A DNA stretch of 64,000 bases from Haliscomenobacter sp040403615. Lineage in GTDB: Bacteria > Bacteroidota > Bacteroidia > Chitinophagales > Saprospiraceae. Below the pieces are notes generated by a model that did no database searches, was not told the DNA's origin, and saw only the letters and a program-made list of their open reading frames with translations. Each line of letters opens with the position of its first letter. Positions within the stretch are counted from its first letter, which is position 1. Position numbers and translations under genes: made by a program. The stretch lies in contig NZ_JBBAKG010000002.1 of assembly GCF_040403615.1 (NCBI RefSeq), positions 62,001-126,000 of the forward strand, written 5' to 3'. This document shows positions 26,541 through 34,793 of this stretch, one piece after another.

Positions 26541-26815
26541 AAGCCCTACGTGGCTTGCCTCATGTAACAAGCCCTACGTGGCTTGCCTCATGTAACAAGC
26601 CCTACGTGGCTTGCTACACAGGANNNNNNNNNNNNNNNNNNNNNNNNNNNNNNNNNNNNNNNNNNNNNNNNNNNNNNNNNNNNNNNNNNNNNNNNNNNNN
26701 NNNNNNNNNNNNNNNNNNNNNNNAAGCCCTACGTGGCTTGCCTCATGTAACAAGCCCTACGTGGCTTGCTACACAGGATAAACGTAGAGTAAGCCACGTG
26801 GGGTAAGCCCTACGT
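26541..26815 (+). repeat. 28-bp tandem repeat array, incompletely assembled
   Basis: Perfect 28-bp units begin at 26541 and 26569, a variant third unit at 26597 ends in CTACACAGGA, and further units begin at 26724 and 26752. Each contains the near-palindrome AAGCCCTACGTGGCTT. A degenerate tail (AAGCCACGTGGGGTAAGCC) leads to a TTTTTTT run at about 26820. There are no unique spacers, so it is not a CRISPR array. The true copy number is unknown because of the internal gap. Confidence 0.9.
26624..26723. other. Assembly gap (100 N)
   Basis: Exactly 100 undetermined bases lie within the tandem repeat. 100 is the conventional placeholder for a gap of unknown length. The same sequence (GCTACACAGGA) occurs just before the gap and again at 26767, so the array may be longer than shown. 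Confidence 0.97.
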
Positions 26816-26850
26816 GGCATTTTTTTCATAACCCAAAAAAATGTACAACA

Positions 26851-27258
26851 ATGACATCAGAAGTAAACTATCTTGGTGAGCTCAGAACGAGCGCAACCCA
26901 CCTGGCTTCTGGCAACAGCATCATCACTGATGCGCCAGTAGACAATCATGGTAAAGGCGAGGCTTTCTCACCAACTGATTTGGTAGCCACTGCACTGGCC
27001 AATTGCGCCCTGACCGTGATGGGCATTGGTGCCCGCGAGCGGGGCATTGATATGGATGGTGCGCATGCTTCCATCACCAAACACGTGGCGGCCAATCCAC
27101 GAAGAATTTCAAAAATCGAAATGACGATTACTTTCCCCGTGGGTAAAACCTACGACAGCAGGGAGAAGCAAATTTTGGAGCAAATTGGTTACAATTGCCC
27201 CGTTGCCAAAAGCTTGCACCCCGATATCGAGCAAGCCATCACCTTCATCTGGCCCTAA
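26851..27258 (+). CDS. OsmC/Ohr family peroxide-detoxifying protein
   Basis: A 135-residue OsmC-fold protein. Conserved stretches are KGEAFSPTDLVATALANCAL, with the first redox Cys in ANCAL, and NCPVAKSLHPDI, with the second Cys in NCPV. The two cysteines form the thiol peroxidase site in the Ohr/OsmC group. The gene lies 22 bp before aroA and may share its transcript. Reduction of organic hydroperoxides in the cytoplasm is the expected role; YhfA-like members have unknown substrates. Confidence 0.88.
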   Translation: MTSEVNYLGELRTSATHLASGNSIITDAPVDNHGKGEAFSPTDLVATALANCALTVMGIGARERGIDMDGAHASITKHVAANPRRISKIEMTITFPVGKTYDSREKQILEQIGYNCPVAKSLHPDIEQAITFIWP

Positions 27259-27279
27259 CCCCCCAAACCAAACGCTGTC

Positions 27280-28518
27280 ATGTACGCCATATACAAAAAC
27301 ACCACTACCTTAAGCGGCGAAATCACCCTTGCTGGCTCCAAAAGCATCAGCAACCGCACCCTGATTATTCGAGCCTTGTGTGGGGAGCCTTTTCCAATTG
27401 CACACCTGGCCAATGCCAAGGATACCGACTTGTTGCAAGGGCTTTTGGCCAGTACCGAAGCAATTCGAGATGCTGGAGCTGCGGGTACGACCTTTCGGTT
27501 TATGACGGCTTACCTTTCTACACAGGAAGGGACGCAGACCTTAACCGGAACAGAACGGATGAAACTACGCCCTATTGGCGTATTAGTGGATGCACTCTGC
27601 AAATTGGGGGCAAATATTGAATACCTGGAAAAAGAAGGCTACCCGCCACTGCAAATTGGGCCGCCTGATAATTTCGGCATCAACAACAAAATACAAATCT
27701 CAGCAAGTACCAGTAGCCAATACATCTCCGCTTTGCTGATGATTGCTCCCACCTTGCCCAATGGCCTTGAATTGGAATTGGTGGGTAAAATTGTATCCCG
27801 GCCATACATTGAAATGACTTTGTCTCAAATGGCCTATTTTGGCGTACAACATGAATGGGAAGGCCAATTCATTTGGGTAGCTCCGCAGCAGTACCAACCC
27901 AAACCTTTTGTAGTAGAGGCCGATTGGTCGGCTGCATCCTATTATTATGCCATGGCTGCTTTTGCTACTGAAGTTGATTTGCAATTGAATGGCTTGTTTG
28001 AAGAGAGCCTGCAAGGAGATGCGGTGCTTACCGAAATCATGACCAGTTTGGGGGTCAAAACTTCCTTTAACCCAGCTGGCGTACATTTGAGCAAAACTGG
28101 AGCGCCTCTTCCCGAGGTCTTTGAATATGACTTTCTAAAATGCCCGGATTTGGCGCAAACCATTGCCGTTGTTTGTGCGGGTCTGGGGGTAATTGGAAGA
28201 TTTACTGGCCTTGAAACCTTGCGCATCAAGGAAACCGACCGCATTGCCGCGCTGGATATTGAATTGGCAAAAATAGGGGTAAATGTAATTGAGGAACCCT
28301 TGACGGCTGATGGAAAGGCTTACTTTCGGATCGAGGGCAAGGCTGTTGTACCTGCCATTGCTCCTGAGTTTGCTACTTACGAAGATCACCGCATGGCGAT
28401 GGCATTTGCTCCCCTGGCTTTTATGGGACCAATCAAAATTCACGAACCTGAAGTAGTGGTAAAATCCTACCCGGATTTTTGGCGCGATTTACAGGCGATT
28501 GGATTTAGCGTGGTGTGA
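27280..28518 (+). CDS. aroA: 3-phosphoshikimate 1-carboxyvinyltransferase (EPSP synthase)
   Basis: A 412-residue enzyme that joins PEP and shikimate 3-phosphate. Motifs: LAGSKSISNRTLIIRALCG at the N-terminus, DAGAAGTTFRFMTAYLS, SASTSSQYISALLMIAPTLP, ADWSAASYYYAMAAF, RIKETDRIAALDIELAKIG and YEDHRMAMAFAPLA. The length is slightly short but all active-site blocks are present. It follows the OsmC gene by 21 bp, and its end overlaps the convergent GNAT-like gene by 14 bp. It belongs with aroB in the shikimate pathway. Confidence 0.95.
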   Translation: MYAIYKNTTTLSGEITLAGSKSISNRTLIIRALCGEPFPIAHLANAKDTDLLQGLLASTEAIRDAGAAGTTFRFMTAYLSTQEGTQTLTGTERMKLRPIGVLVDALCKLGANIEYLEKEGYPPLQIGPPDNFGINNKIQISASTSSQYISALLMIAPTLPNGLELELVGKIVSRPYIEMTLSQMAYFGVQHEWEGQFIWVAPQQYQPKPFVVEADWSAASYYYAMAAFATEVDLQLNGLFEESLQGDAVLTEIMTSLGVKTSFNPAGVHLSKTGAPLPEVFEYDFLKCPDLAQTIAVVCAGLGVIGRFTGLETLRIKETDRIAALDIELAKIGVNVIEEPLTADGKAYFRIEGKAVVPAIAPEFATYEDHRMAMAFAPLAFMGPIKIHEPEVVVKSYPDFWRDLQAIGFSVV

Positions 28519-29683
28519 TTTCCATAAAATAATTTGGTTCAACAACGATGCTTTCATCCAATGATTTGCGGTAACCGATGTGTACCCGATCAATGTAAAC
28601 ACCGGTTTTCATGTAAATGCTTACGGCCTCTTTATTGTGTGCCCTTACCGTAGTGAGGTAAATATTGTTATAGCGAGTTTGGATGTAATCCGAGTTCATA
28701 AACTCTACGATAAACGCAAAAATACCTTTGGTTTTGTAAGCGGGGTGTACGCCGAAGCCTGTGCCTTTGGCTTGTCTTTGGCGGGCAAGTTTGAGTTTGA
28801 GTAGAAACAGTGGCGCTTTCCACCAATTCAATTTACCTTTTGCAAATTTAAGATAAGGATTGATGTCGGGGAAAAAAGCACAAAATCCAGCTGGTTTGTC
28901 CTCATAATACGCTATGCCCAAGAACTTGGGATCGATGATGTTTTTCACTTCGCCCATGAGTTTTTTGAACCCTTCGGGATCGGCAGGCCGAAAATGCTCG
29001 TAGTGGCCAAATGCTGCATTGTATACTTCTGTAAAATCGTCTGCATATTTTTCCAACTTAGCCGGAGTGTACGTTTCTACCTGAATGTTATTGTTGCCCG
29101 CACGAATGCGTTCAATTACGGCCCTCAAGCGAGAAAGGTCTATATCGACAGGGCAACCTTTCATGGTCAGGATCTGTTCCCAGGCAATGTAGGCATTGGC
29201 CAAAAAGAGATCATTATAATAAGGTGGGTTGTAGGTTTCTTGAAAGAGCGGTGGATCGAAGCCGGTTTGGAGCAAGCCCCAAAACTTGTCTCTACCTCCA
29301 AAGTTGATAGGGCCATCGATGGCCTTCATGCCCTTTTCGCGCAGATAAGTTTCCGCCGTTTCAAAAAGTGCCCGGGCATAATCGGGCTCATTGATGCATT
29401 CAAAATAGCCGATGCCTCCCAGTGGGTAGGGTTGGATTTGATTGTTGCGGTGGTCGATGAATGCAGCGATGCGCCCGGCAGGTCGATCTTTTTCATCCAA
29501 TAACACAAATACTTTGGCCTCACCGTGGTCAAAGGCATGATTTTTACCTGAAGTAAAGGTGCCTTGCACGTCTCCTTCCAAAGGTGCAATCCAATTGGGA
29601 TCTTTGGCGTAAATCCGGTGGGGAACTCGATGGAATAGTTTCCAGTCTTTGGGGTTCTGGACTTCGATGATGGTCATGGTCAT
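28505..29683 (-). CDS. GNAT-like N-acetyltransferase domain protein
   Basis: A 392-residue protein. The N-terminal part (IIEVQNPKDWKLFHRVPHRI, DPNWIAPLEGDV) and a C-terminal part with a GNAT-like acetyl-CoA region (GFGVHPAYKTKGIFAFIVEF, TVRAHNKEAVSIYMKTGVYI) are typical of a Bacteroidota family of two-lobed GNAT-like proteins; the central EVYNAAFGHYEHFRPADPEG is also characteristic. The acceptor substrate is unknown. Two in-frame ATGs (29683, 29677) are possible starts. The 3' end overlaps aroA by 14 bp in a convergent arrangement. Confidence 0.75.
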   Translation of the reverse strand: MTMTIIEVQNPKDWKLFHRVPHRIYAKDPNWIAPLEGDVQGTFTSGKNHAFDHGEAKVFVLLDEKDRPAGRIAAFIDHRNNQIQPYPLGGIGYFECINEPDYARALFETAETYLREKGMKAIDGPINFGGRDKFWGLLQTGFDPPLFQETYNPPYYNDLFLANAYIAWEQILTMKGCPVDIDLSRLRAVIERIRAGNNNIQVETYTPAKLEKYADDFTEVYNAAFGHYEHFRPADPEGFKKLMGEVKNIIDPKFLGIAYYEDKPAGFCAFFPDINPYLKFAKGKLNWWKAPLFLLKLKLARQRQAKGTGFGVHPAYKTKGIFAFIVEFMNSDYIQTRYNNIYLTTVRAHNKEAVSIYMKTGVYIDRVHIGYRKSLDESIVVEPNYFMEITPR

Positions 29684-29892
29684 TCGGTTGTGGGGGGCAA
29701 AGGTAAAACTGTAAAATTAAATTGGGACAAAATTTGGGGTTTTGCAAAATAATGCTTTGTCACTTTTTGCGATTGAGCTTAAAATTTTCTCTTTCTGGAT
29801 ATATCAAATTTCATACACGTGTTGAGATTCTTGATTCTTATTCCAATTTACATCAAAAATTGGAATAGTCAAATCCAATCAACAGGAGTAAA

Positions 29893-31314
29893 TCAGCGCC
29901 TCAGTTTCTTCAACTGCTCCAAAAACCACTCTTTCATGTGCGAAGGCAGGGTTCGGGAGTTGGTGATCTGGTTGTAGAGTACCTCAATCCGCTTCTTATC
30001 GTTGTACTGAATTTTGATGAGGCGCTTGGAAGCACTGATCAATTCTTTGAACGACATCTTATGGTAAGCCAACATTTTTTTGCGGTTAATATAGGTACGC
30101 ATGCTGTCCAGCAAAAATTCCAGCGCCGTAAATTCGTCTTTTTCATAGTAAAGGCGAATCAACATGGTTTTGGCCGTGAGGTTGATCAAAATGTCATCGA
30201 TGTCAAATTGGATCAACAAGTCCTGAGCTCGATCATAGTCGCCTTGCTCAAAGTAAAGCCTGGCCAATGCAAATTTGACGAAGTTTTCGCGGTATTCTGG
30301 GGAGAGGTACTGCTGGTAAACCTTGATGAACTGGCTAACCCAATCAAATTCCTTGAGTGTGGTGCCTATAGCTACTATGTTTCTGAACGCCAAATGATTG
30401 AGAATTCCATTTTCAATGATGATTCGACTCTCGATGGCTTTGCGGTAAAACTCGAAGGCTTCCCGAACGAATACTTTGAATCCGATATTCATGCGGGAAA
30501 TGCAATAATTGATGATCATCAGGTAAATGTCCTTTCGTTCGAGTGGGTCAAACAAGTGTTCAGAAGAAGACAGTACTTGCTTGATCTCAAAAAAGTGAAA
30601 CTCTTCATCCGGGAATTTAAACAGGTTGTAAAAGTGGTAATACAACTTGATAGAGGGTTGTTGCAAGAGTGCAGGCTGAACTTGAAGGTATTGCAATACC
30701 CCCTCCAAGAGTCCTAGATTGTAAGTGGTCTTATAAATCTTTTGGTGGGACAGCATTACACAGGCCAATTTCAGTTTCCTGGTAATGAAGCTGATTTCAA
30801 CCTGATCAGACATTTCCTGATAGTTTGATACCTGGGACCGTTTTTCACTGATCTGCTCAGACTTTTCTTTTTCTAGCCAATACGCCTTGTCCAGGTAATC
30901 TTCATTGCGGTAAGGGAATTCAAGAAAATCTTGCTCCAGGCGTTTCATTGCCTTATCGTACAGTTTTTCCAGTTTCCGTTCGCGAAAACTTTTCACCAGA
31001 TTGATTTGATTAAGCAGACTGTCTTCTTGCCCTTTAGCATAAATCAAGTATGCCTCGGTCGATTCCTGTAAAAAATGGATCACCTGACGCATTCTTGCGT
31101 CATCATAAGCTTCTTTTGGATATAATTTCCGGTAAATTCGTTCTTTTTCCAGGCTTTTGTCATCCTCCAGGCGGTTGCCACTCGTTAGATACTCATATAA
31201 TTGCACCACATCAGAGCGCTGATTATGGATCGGTGAAACCAGCCATTTCCGCAATTCGCGATTTTCTTTCTTCGAAAGTGAAGATAAAATGAGGATCAAC
31301 TGACTATTTTGCAT
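29893..31314 (-). CDS. Unknown helical-repeat protein
   Basis: About 473 residues from the ATG at 31314 (MQNSQLILILSSLSKKENRE). I do not recognise a family. It is almost wholly helical and charged, with stretches like TPR or similar repeats (FVKFALARLYFEQGDYDRAQ, TAKTMLIRLYYEKDEFTALE). No signal peptide or membrane segment is seen, so it is probably cytoplasmic and a scaffold or regulator. It is transcribed away from the T9SS cargo gene. An upstream in-frame start would add 22 residues rich in Asn, Leu and Tyr with no obvious role. Confidence 0.7.
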   Translation of the reverse strand: MQNSQLILILSSLSKKENRELRKWLVSPIHNQRSDVVQLYEYLTSGNRLEDDKSLEKERIYRKLYPKEAYDDARMRQVIHFLQESTEAYLIYAKGQEDSLLNQINLVKSFRERKLEKLYDKAMKRLEQDFLEFPYRNEDYLDKAYWLEKEKSEQISEKRSQVSNYQEMSDQVEISFITRKLKLACVMLSHQKIYKTTYNLGLLEGVLQYLQVQPALLQQPSIKLYYHFYNLFKFPDEEFHFFEIKQVLSSSEHLFDPLERKDIYLMIINYCISRMNIGFKVFVREAFEFYRKAIESRIIIENGILNHLAFRNIVAIGTTLKEFDWVSQFIKVYQQYLSPEYRENFVKFALARLYFEQGDYDRAQDLLIQFDIDDILINLTAKTMLIRLYYEKDEFTALEFLLDSMRTYINRKKMLAYHKMSFKELISASKRLIKIQYNDKKRIEVLYNQITNSRTLPSHMKEWFLEQLKKLRR

Positions 31315-31456
31315 TGCTTCAAAAATATTTTTTTCAACAGCATTTTTGTCGATGTAAAGATATAAAACATTGTCAATCAAATGCTATTAAAAAGAAATTA
31401 CCATGCTGGATCAGAATAAAAAGCACTTTTTTTTCAACAATCATCGATTTTTGTCT

Positions 31457-31487
31457 TTGTTCTCAGTGAAAAGAGGCTGCATCTTTG
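31457..31487 (+). promoter_or_regulatory. Candidate promoter of the T9SS cargo gene
   Basis: A TTG at 31457-31459 and CATCTTTG at 31480-31487 (one mismatch to TAnnTTTG) are separated by 20 bp, the usual Bacteroidota spacing. Transcription would begin near 31494, downstream of the longest possible start at 31403, which supports the start at 31526 or 31550. Confidence 0.45.
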
Positions 31488-31525
31488 TATTGCATTCAGC
31501 AGTAAAGGAATTAGAATTAGCACTC

Positions 31526-34444
31526 ATGAAACCTCGACCAACAAATAAAATGATCAATTTGCAAACTCTGGTAGTTGCGTTCATTTTATTCGTGGTGTCT
31601 GCTGGAGGTTTGAAAGCGCAAGGATGGCAGTTCAACTTTGGCGGTTCTAAAGAGGACGAAGGTTGGGCAGTCTTGCAAACTGAAGACGAAGGATTCATCG
31701 TAGTAGGATTCGGTGAATCCTTCGGCACAGACAACGACCAAAACATTTTCGTAGTGCGCACCGATATTGACGGTACGGTTTTGTGGACCAAATACTACGA
31801 CGAAGGTTTTCAGGAACAAGCAAGATCAATCATCACAACGGCTGATGGAAATTACCTCATCGTAGGCAACATTGTTGGCAAACCTGGCGAGAGGGAAAAC
31901 ATATATCTTTTGAAAATAGACCGCAAAGGCGGTCTGCTGTGGAGCAAGCAATTTGGTGGTGTAGGAAGCGAACGCGCAAGCGACGTAGTCCTCGATTCAG
32001 ACGGAGGGTTCTCCGTGATTGGAACCAGCAAAAACGCCACAGAAGAGGATGAGAACATTTTATTGGTGAAGTTCAATGCAGAGGGTGTTGCTACCTGGTC
32101 TAAGACCTACGGCACAACCCGCAAAGACGAAGGCAAAGGCTTGAGTCGCATTGGAGAAGGTTACGCATTGCTTGGCAACACACGCAGCGAAACTGGATTC
32201 GACAATAACATCGTTCTCTACCGAGTTGACAAGTTGGGTAACATTATCTGGGAACGCCGGATTGCCAATAGTTTTCGCGACGAAGGAAGAGCAATCATCA
32301 CCACTCAAGATGGTGGTCTTGCCCTGACCGGAGTCATCAATGACAACGCGGATGCCTTGATCGTAAAATACGATGCCAATGGCAACCAACGTTGGATGCG
32401 CTCGATCGGATCTGAAAACATTGAAGAAGAAGCAAACGCCATCACCGAATTGAAAGATGGAAGTTTGGTGATCACCGGCTTAAAACTGGTAAGTTCAGCA
32501 AATGTAGACCTTCTGGTCGCTAAAGTAGACGCCAAGGGCAACATACTATGGGAAAAAGCCATCGGCGATGCTGAATTTACAGAAGAAGGTCGGGATATTC
32601 AAACTACCAAAGCAGGTGGGTACATTATTACAGGGTACAACGGCCAGCTACTAAACACTTTCAATGACCTGATTTTGGTCAAAACGGATGGTGCAGCAAA
32701 CACAATTACCAATCGCCTCAATGGCCGGGTATTTGTGGATCGCGACAACCAATGTGATTACGACAGGGGAGAGTCCCCCCTCTCTGGCTGGATTGTAAAA
32801 GCAAGCAAAGGAGTTGATGTAGTATACGGAACGACCAATAGCGAAGGGTACTACAGCATCTTGGTGGATACTGGAGTGTACAACCTGAAAGTATTGCCTA
32901 CCAATCGTTACTGGTCTACCTGCAATAGCGAAGGCGTAAATGTACGCTTGCGCAACTTTTACGACTCTTTGAGTATTGATTTTGGTGCTAAAGCGGTGGT
33001 CAACTGCCCCTTTATGGAGGTAGACATTACGACTCCTTTTTTGGCCCCATGCAGCGAAGTTGATTACGCGGTGAACTACTGCAACACGGGAACGGTAACT
33101 GCTCAAAATGCTTATGTTGATTTGGCATTGGACGGCAAGCTGACTTTTCAATCGGCTACACTTTCCGCAGAGCAGTTGGCCAATGGAAAATTGCGCTTTC
33201 GTTTGGGAAGTGTACCTACCAATGGTTGCGGTTCTTTCACTGTTAAAACTGCATTAGCATGCAACAGCATTGCCAACGGGCAATCCGGACTGGTTGCGGC
33301 TACAGTTTTCCCGGATACATTTTGTCTTGATCTTGACCCCCGCTGGGATCGTTCAAGCATCGTGGCGAGAGGCACCTGTAAGAAAGACACGATCATTTTT
33401 GAAATCCAGAATATCGGCAAAGGCGATATGAAGGAGCGCAAAAAAGGGATTGTGATCCAGGACGACGTCATCATGAAAAATGTTACCCCCAATTACCAAT
33501 TGCAAAGTGGAAAAGCCATCCAAGTCGCAATTCCTAATCCGAATGGATCAACGCTCCGGCTGTTCGCAGAACAATCGGAAGGACATCCAGGAAGAAGCCT
33601 GCCAACAGTGGCAGTCGAAGGATGCGCCGAAGAAGGCAAACCAATCATAACGGGACAAGTAACCCAGTTTCCTGAAAACGATCAGGATGCATTTGTCTCG
33701 ATTGACGTACAAGAAATTTTAAGCGCTGTGCAGCCGGTGGCATTAAGAGGCCATCCCAAAGGCTATGGTAAACAAAGTACCATTGATGCAAAAACCGATT
33801 TGACATTTACAGTTATCTTCCAAAATTCCGGCAGAGATACAATTCAGCGTGTAGTGATCAGAGATACCCTGAGCCAGGCAATTGACCCCACCACAGTCAT
33901 ACCTGGCGCCAGTAGCCACCCCTACTTTTTAGAAGTATACGAAGGCGGTATCGTGAAAATTACATTTGATAGTATCAATCTGCTTCCCGCCAACGGCGGC
34001 ACTGCGCAAAAAAATTACGGATATGTTGAATTCCGGGCATCCCAAAAACCGAACAACCCTACGGGGACGGTAATCGATAATCGCGCAACCGTGTATTTCG
34101 ATTACCGTTTACCCTCCGGAACCAACACCGTACGCTGGCGGATCGATCACTTCCCTGATTTTGTAAGGGTTCTTACTTCTAGTCAGGAGGTGTTCGTTCC
34201 AGGTGTAAAAGTAGACATCTACCCCAATCCTTTTAGTGAGATGGTGACTTTGGAAGTCAAAGGCCGTCAATACGATAGACTTCAACTGAACGTCTATGAT
34301 CTAAACGGAAAACTGGTTCAGCAAAAGTTCTTTAACAGCAATATTTGTAATGTTTATCGTGATCAACTTGCCGCCGGTATCTATTCGTATCGGTTAGAAT
34401 CTGAAGGGCAACTAATTAACACTGGTAAGTTGATCGTGCGGTAA
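31526..34444 (+). CDS. T9SS type A sorting-domain surface protein with propeller-like repeats
   Basis: 972 residues from the ATG at 31526; an ATG at 31550 is also possible. The signal peptide ends SAGGLKAQ. The first 400 residues hold about seven repeats of about 52 residues (core DEGWAVLQTEDEGFIVVG, with a VLWTKYYDEG-type end), forming a propeller-like fold. A SdrD-B-like domain follows (RVFVDRDNQCDYDRGESPLS), then DUF11-like or CARDB-like segments with cysteines, a second such domain (RVVIRDTLSQAIDPTTVIPG) and the C-terminal T9SS sorting domain (VDIYPNPFSEMVTLEV ... AAGIYSYRLESEGQ). The protein should be exported across the outer membrane and attached to the surface. Cargo function is probably adhesion or binding; no enzyme motif is seen. 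Confidence 0.85.
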   Translation: MKPRPTNKMINLQTLVVAFILFVVSAGGLKAQGWQFNFGGSKEDEGWAVLQTEDEGFIVVGFGESFGTDNDQNIFVVRTDIDGTVLWTKYYDEGFQEQARSIITTADGNYLIVGNIVGKPGERENIYLLKIDRKGGLLWSKQFGGVGSERASDVVLDSDGGFSVIGTSKNATEEDENILLVKFNAEGVATWSKTYGTTRKDEGKGLSRIGEGYALLGNTRSETGFDNNIVLYRVDKLGNIIWERRIANSFRDEGRAIITTQDGGLALTGVINDNADALIVKYDANGNQRWMRSIGSENIEEEANAITELKDGSLVITGLKLVSSANVDLLVAKVDAKGNILWEKAIGDAEFTEEGRDIQTTKAGGYIITGYNGQLLNTFNDLILVKTDGAANTITNRLNGRVFVDRDNQCDYDRGESPLSGWIVKASKGVDVVYGTTNSEGYYSILVDTGVYNLKVLPTNRYWSTCNSEGVNVRLRNFYDSLSIDFGAKAVVNCPFMEVDITTPFLAPCSEVDYAVNYCNTGTVTAQNAYVDLALDGKLTFQSATLSAEQLANGKLRFRLGSVPTNGCGSFTVKTALACNSIANGQSGLVAATVFPDTFCLDLDPRWDRSSIVARGTCKKDTIIFEIQNIGKGDMKERKKGIVIQDDVIMKNVTPNYQLQSGKAIQVAIPNPNGSTLRLFAEQSEGHPGRSLPTVAVEGCAEEGKPIITGQVTQFPENDQDAFVSIDVQEILSAVQPVALRGHPKGYGKQSTIDAKTDLTFTVIFQNSGRDTIQRVVIRDTLSQAIDPTTVIPGASSHPYFLEVYEGGIVKITFDSINLLPANGGTAQKNYGYVEFRASQKPNNPTGTVIDNRATVYFDYRLPSGTNTVRWRIDHFPDFVRVLTSSQEVFVPGVKVDIYPNPFSEMVTLEVKGRQYDRLQLNVYDLNGKLVQQKFFNSNICNVYRDQLAAGIYSYRLESEGQLINTGKLIVR

Positions 34445-34465
34445 TCATAATCCCGTAAACTTTAA

Positions 34466-34496
34466 AAGGTTCCCTGCAAATAAAGCGGGGAACCTT
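34466..34496 (+). terminator. Hairpin after the T9SS cargo gene
   Basis: AAGGTTCCC (34466-34474) pairs perfectly with GGGAACCTT (34488-34496) around a 13-nt loop, 22 bp after the stop codon. No T-tract follows, so it may be a stabilising or rho-dependent 3' end. Confidence 0.6.
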
Positions 34497-34504
34497 CCAT
34501 AAGC

Positions 34505-34634
34505 CAAGCTGTTTTAGACAACAAAACTTGACATTAGTTCGTTCTAATAAAGATTTTTAGGTCGTCTTATTTTTTCATGAGATTATGATTTGTTATTAGC
34601 GTGAGGCCGTACATCAGAGTGCGGCTTTTTTTTT
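34505..34634 (+). ncRNA. Candidate small RNA ending in an orphan terminator
   Basis: A hairpin at 34604-34625 (GAGGCCGTAC ... GTGCGGC) followed by nine Ts to 34634 is a typical intrinsic terminator on the plus strand. The T9SS gene already has its own hairpin at 34466-34496, and no open frame lies between. The AT-rich 100 bp before it could be a short transcript. It could also be read-through termination of the upstream gene. No known RNA family is recognised. Confidence 0.3.
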
Positions 34635-34748
34635 GCCCATAACTCAACGAATAACGTTGAATTGTCATAACAAAGTCATAATGGTGCAAGTATAGGCACA
34701 ATATTCCACAGTTGGATAAAAATCATATAAAATAAACAAAAATACCAT

Positions 34749-34792
34749 AAAAAGGGTAGGGGCAACCCTGTGTGATTGCTCCTACCCTTTTT
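34749..34792 (-). terminator. Terminator hairpin after asnS
   Basis: AAAAAGGGTAGG (34749-34760) and CCTACCCTTTTT (34781-34792) form a perfect 12-bp stem, with an inner GGCAA/TTGCT pairing. It starts 1-2 bp beyond the asnS stop, and its A/T ends give a U-tract in both directions. Confidence 0.75.
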
Positions 34793-34793
34793 A

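Noticed and set aside
26555..26806. Open frame crossing the assembly gap
   Set aside because: It is made of tandem repeat units and N bases and does not represent a gene.
26541..26815. Possible CRISPR array
   Set aside because: The 28-bp units are directly adjacent without spacers, and no cas genes are present.
29938..30717. Open frame of 259 codons on the plus strand
   Set aside because: Antisense to the helical-repeat gene at 29893-31314; the minus-strand frame is longer, and its composition is more protein-like.
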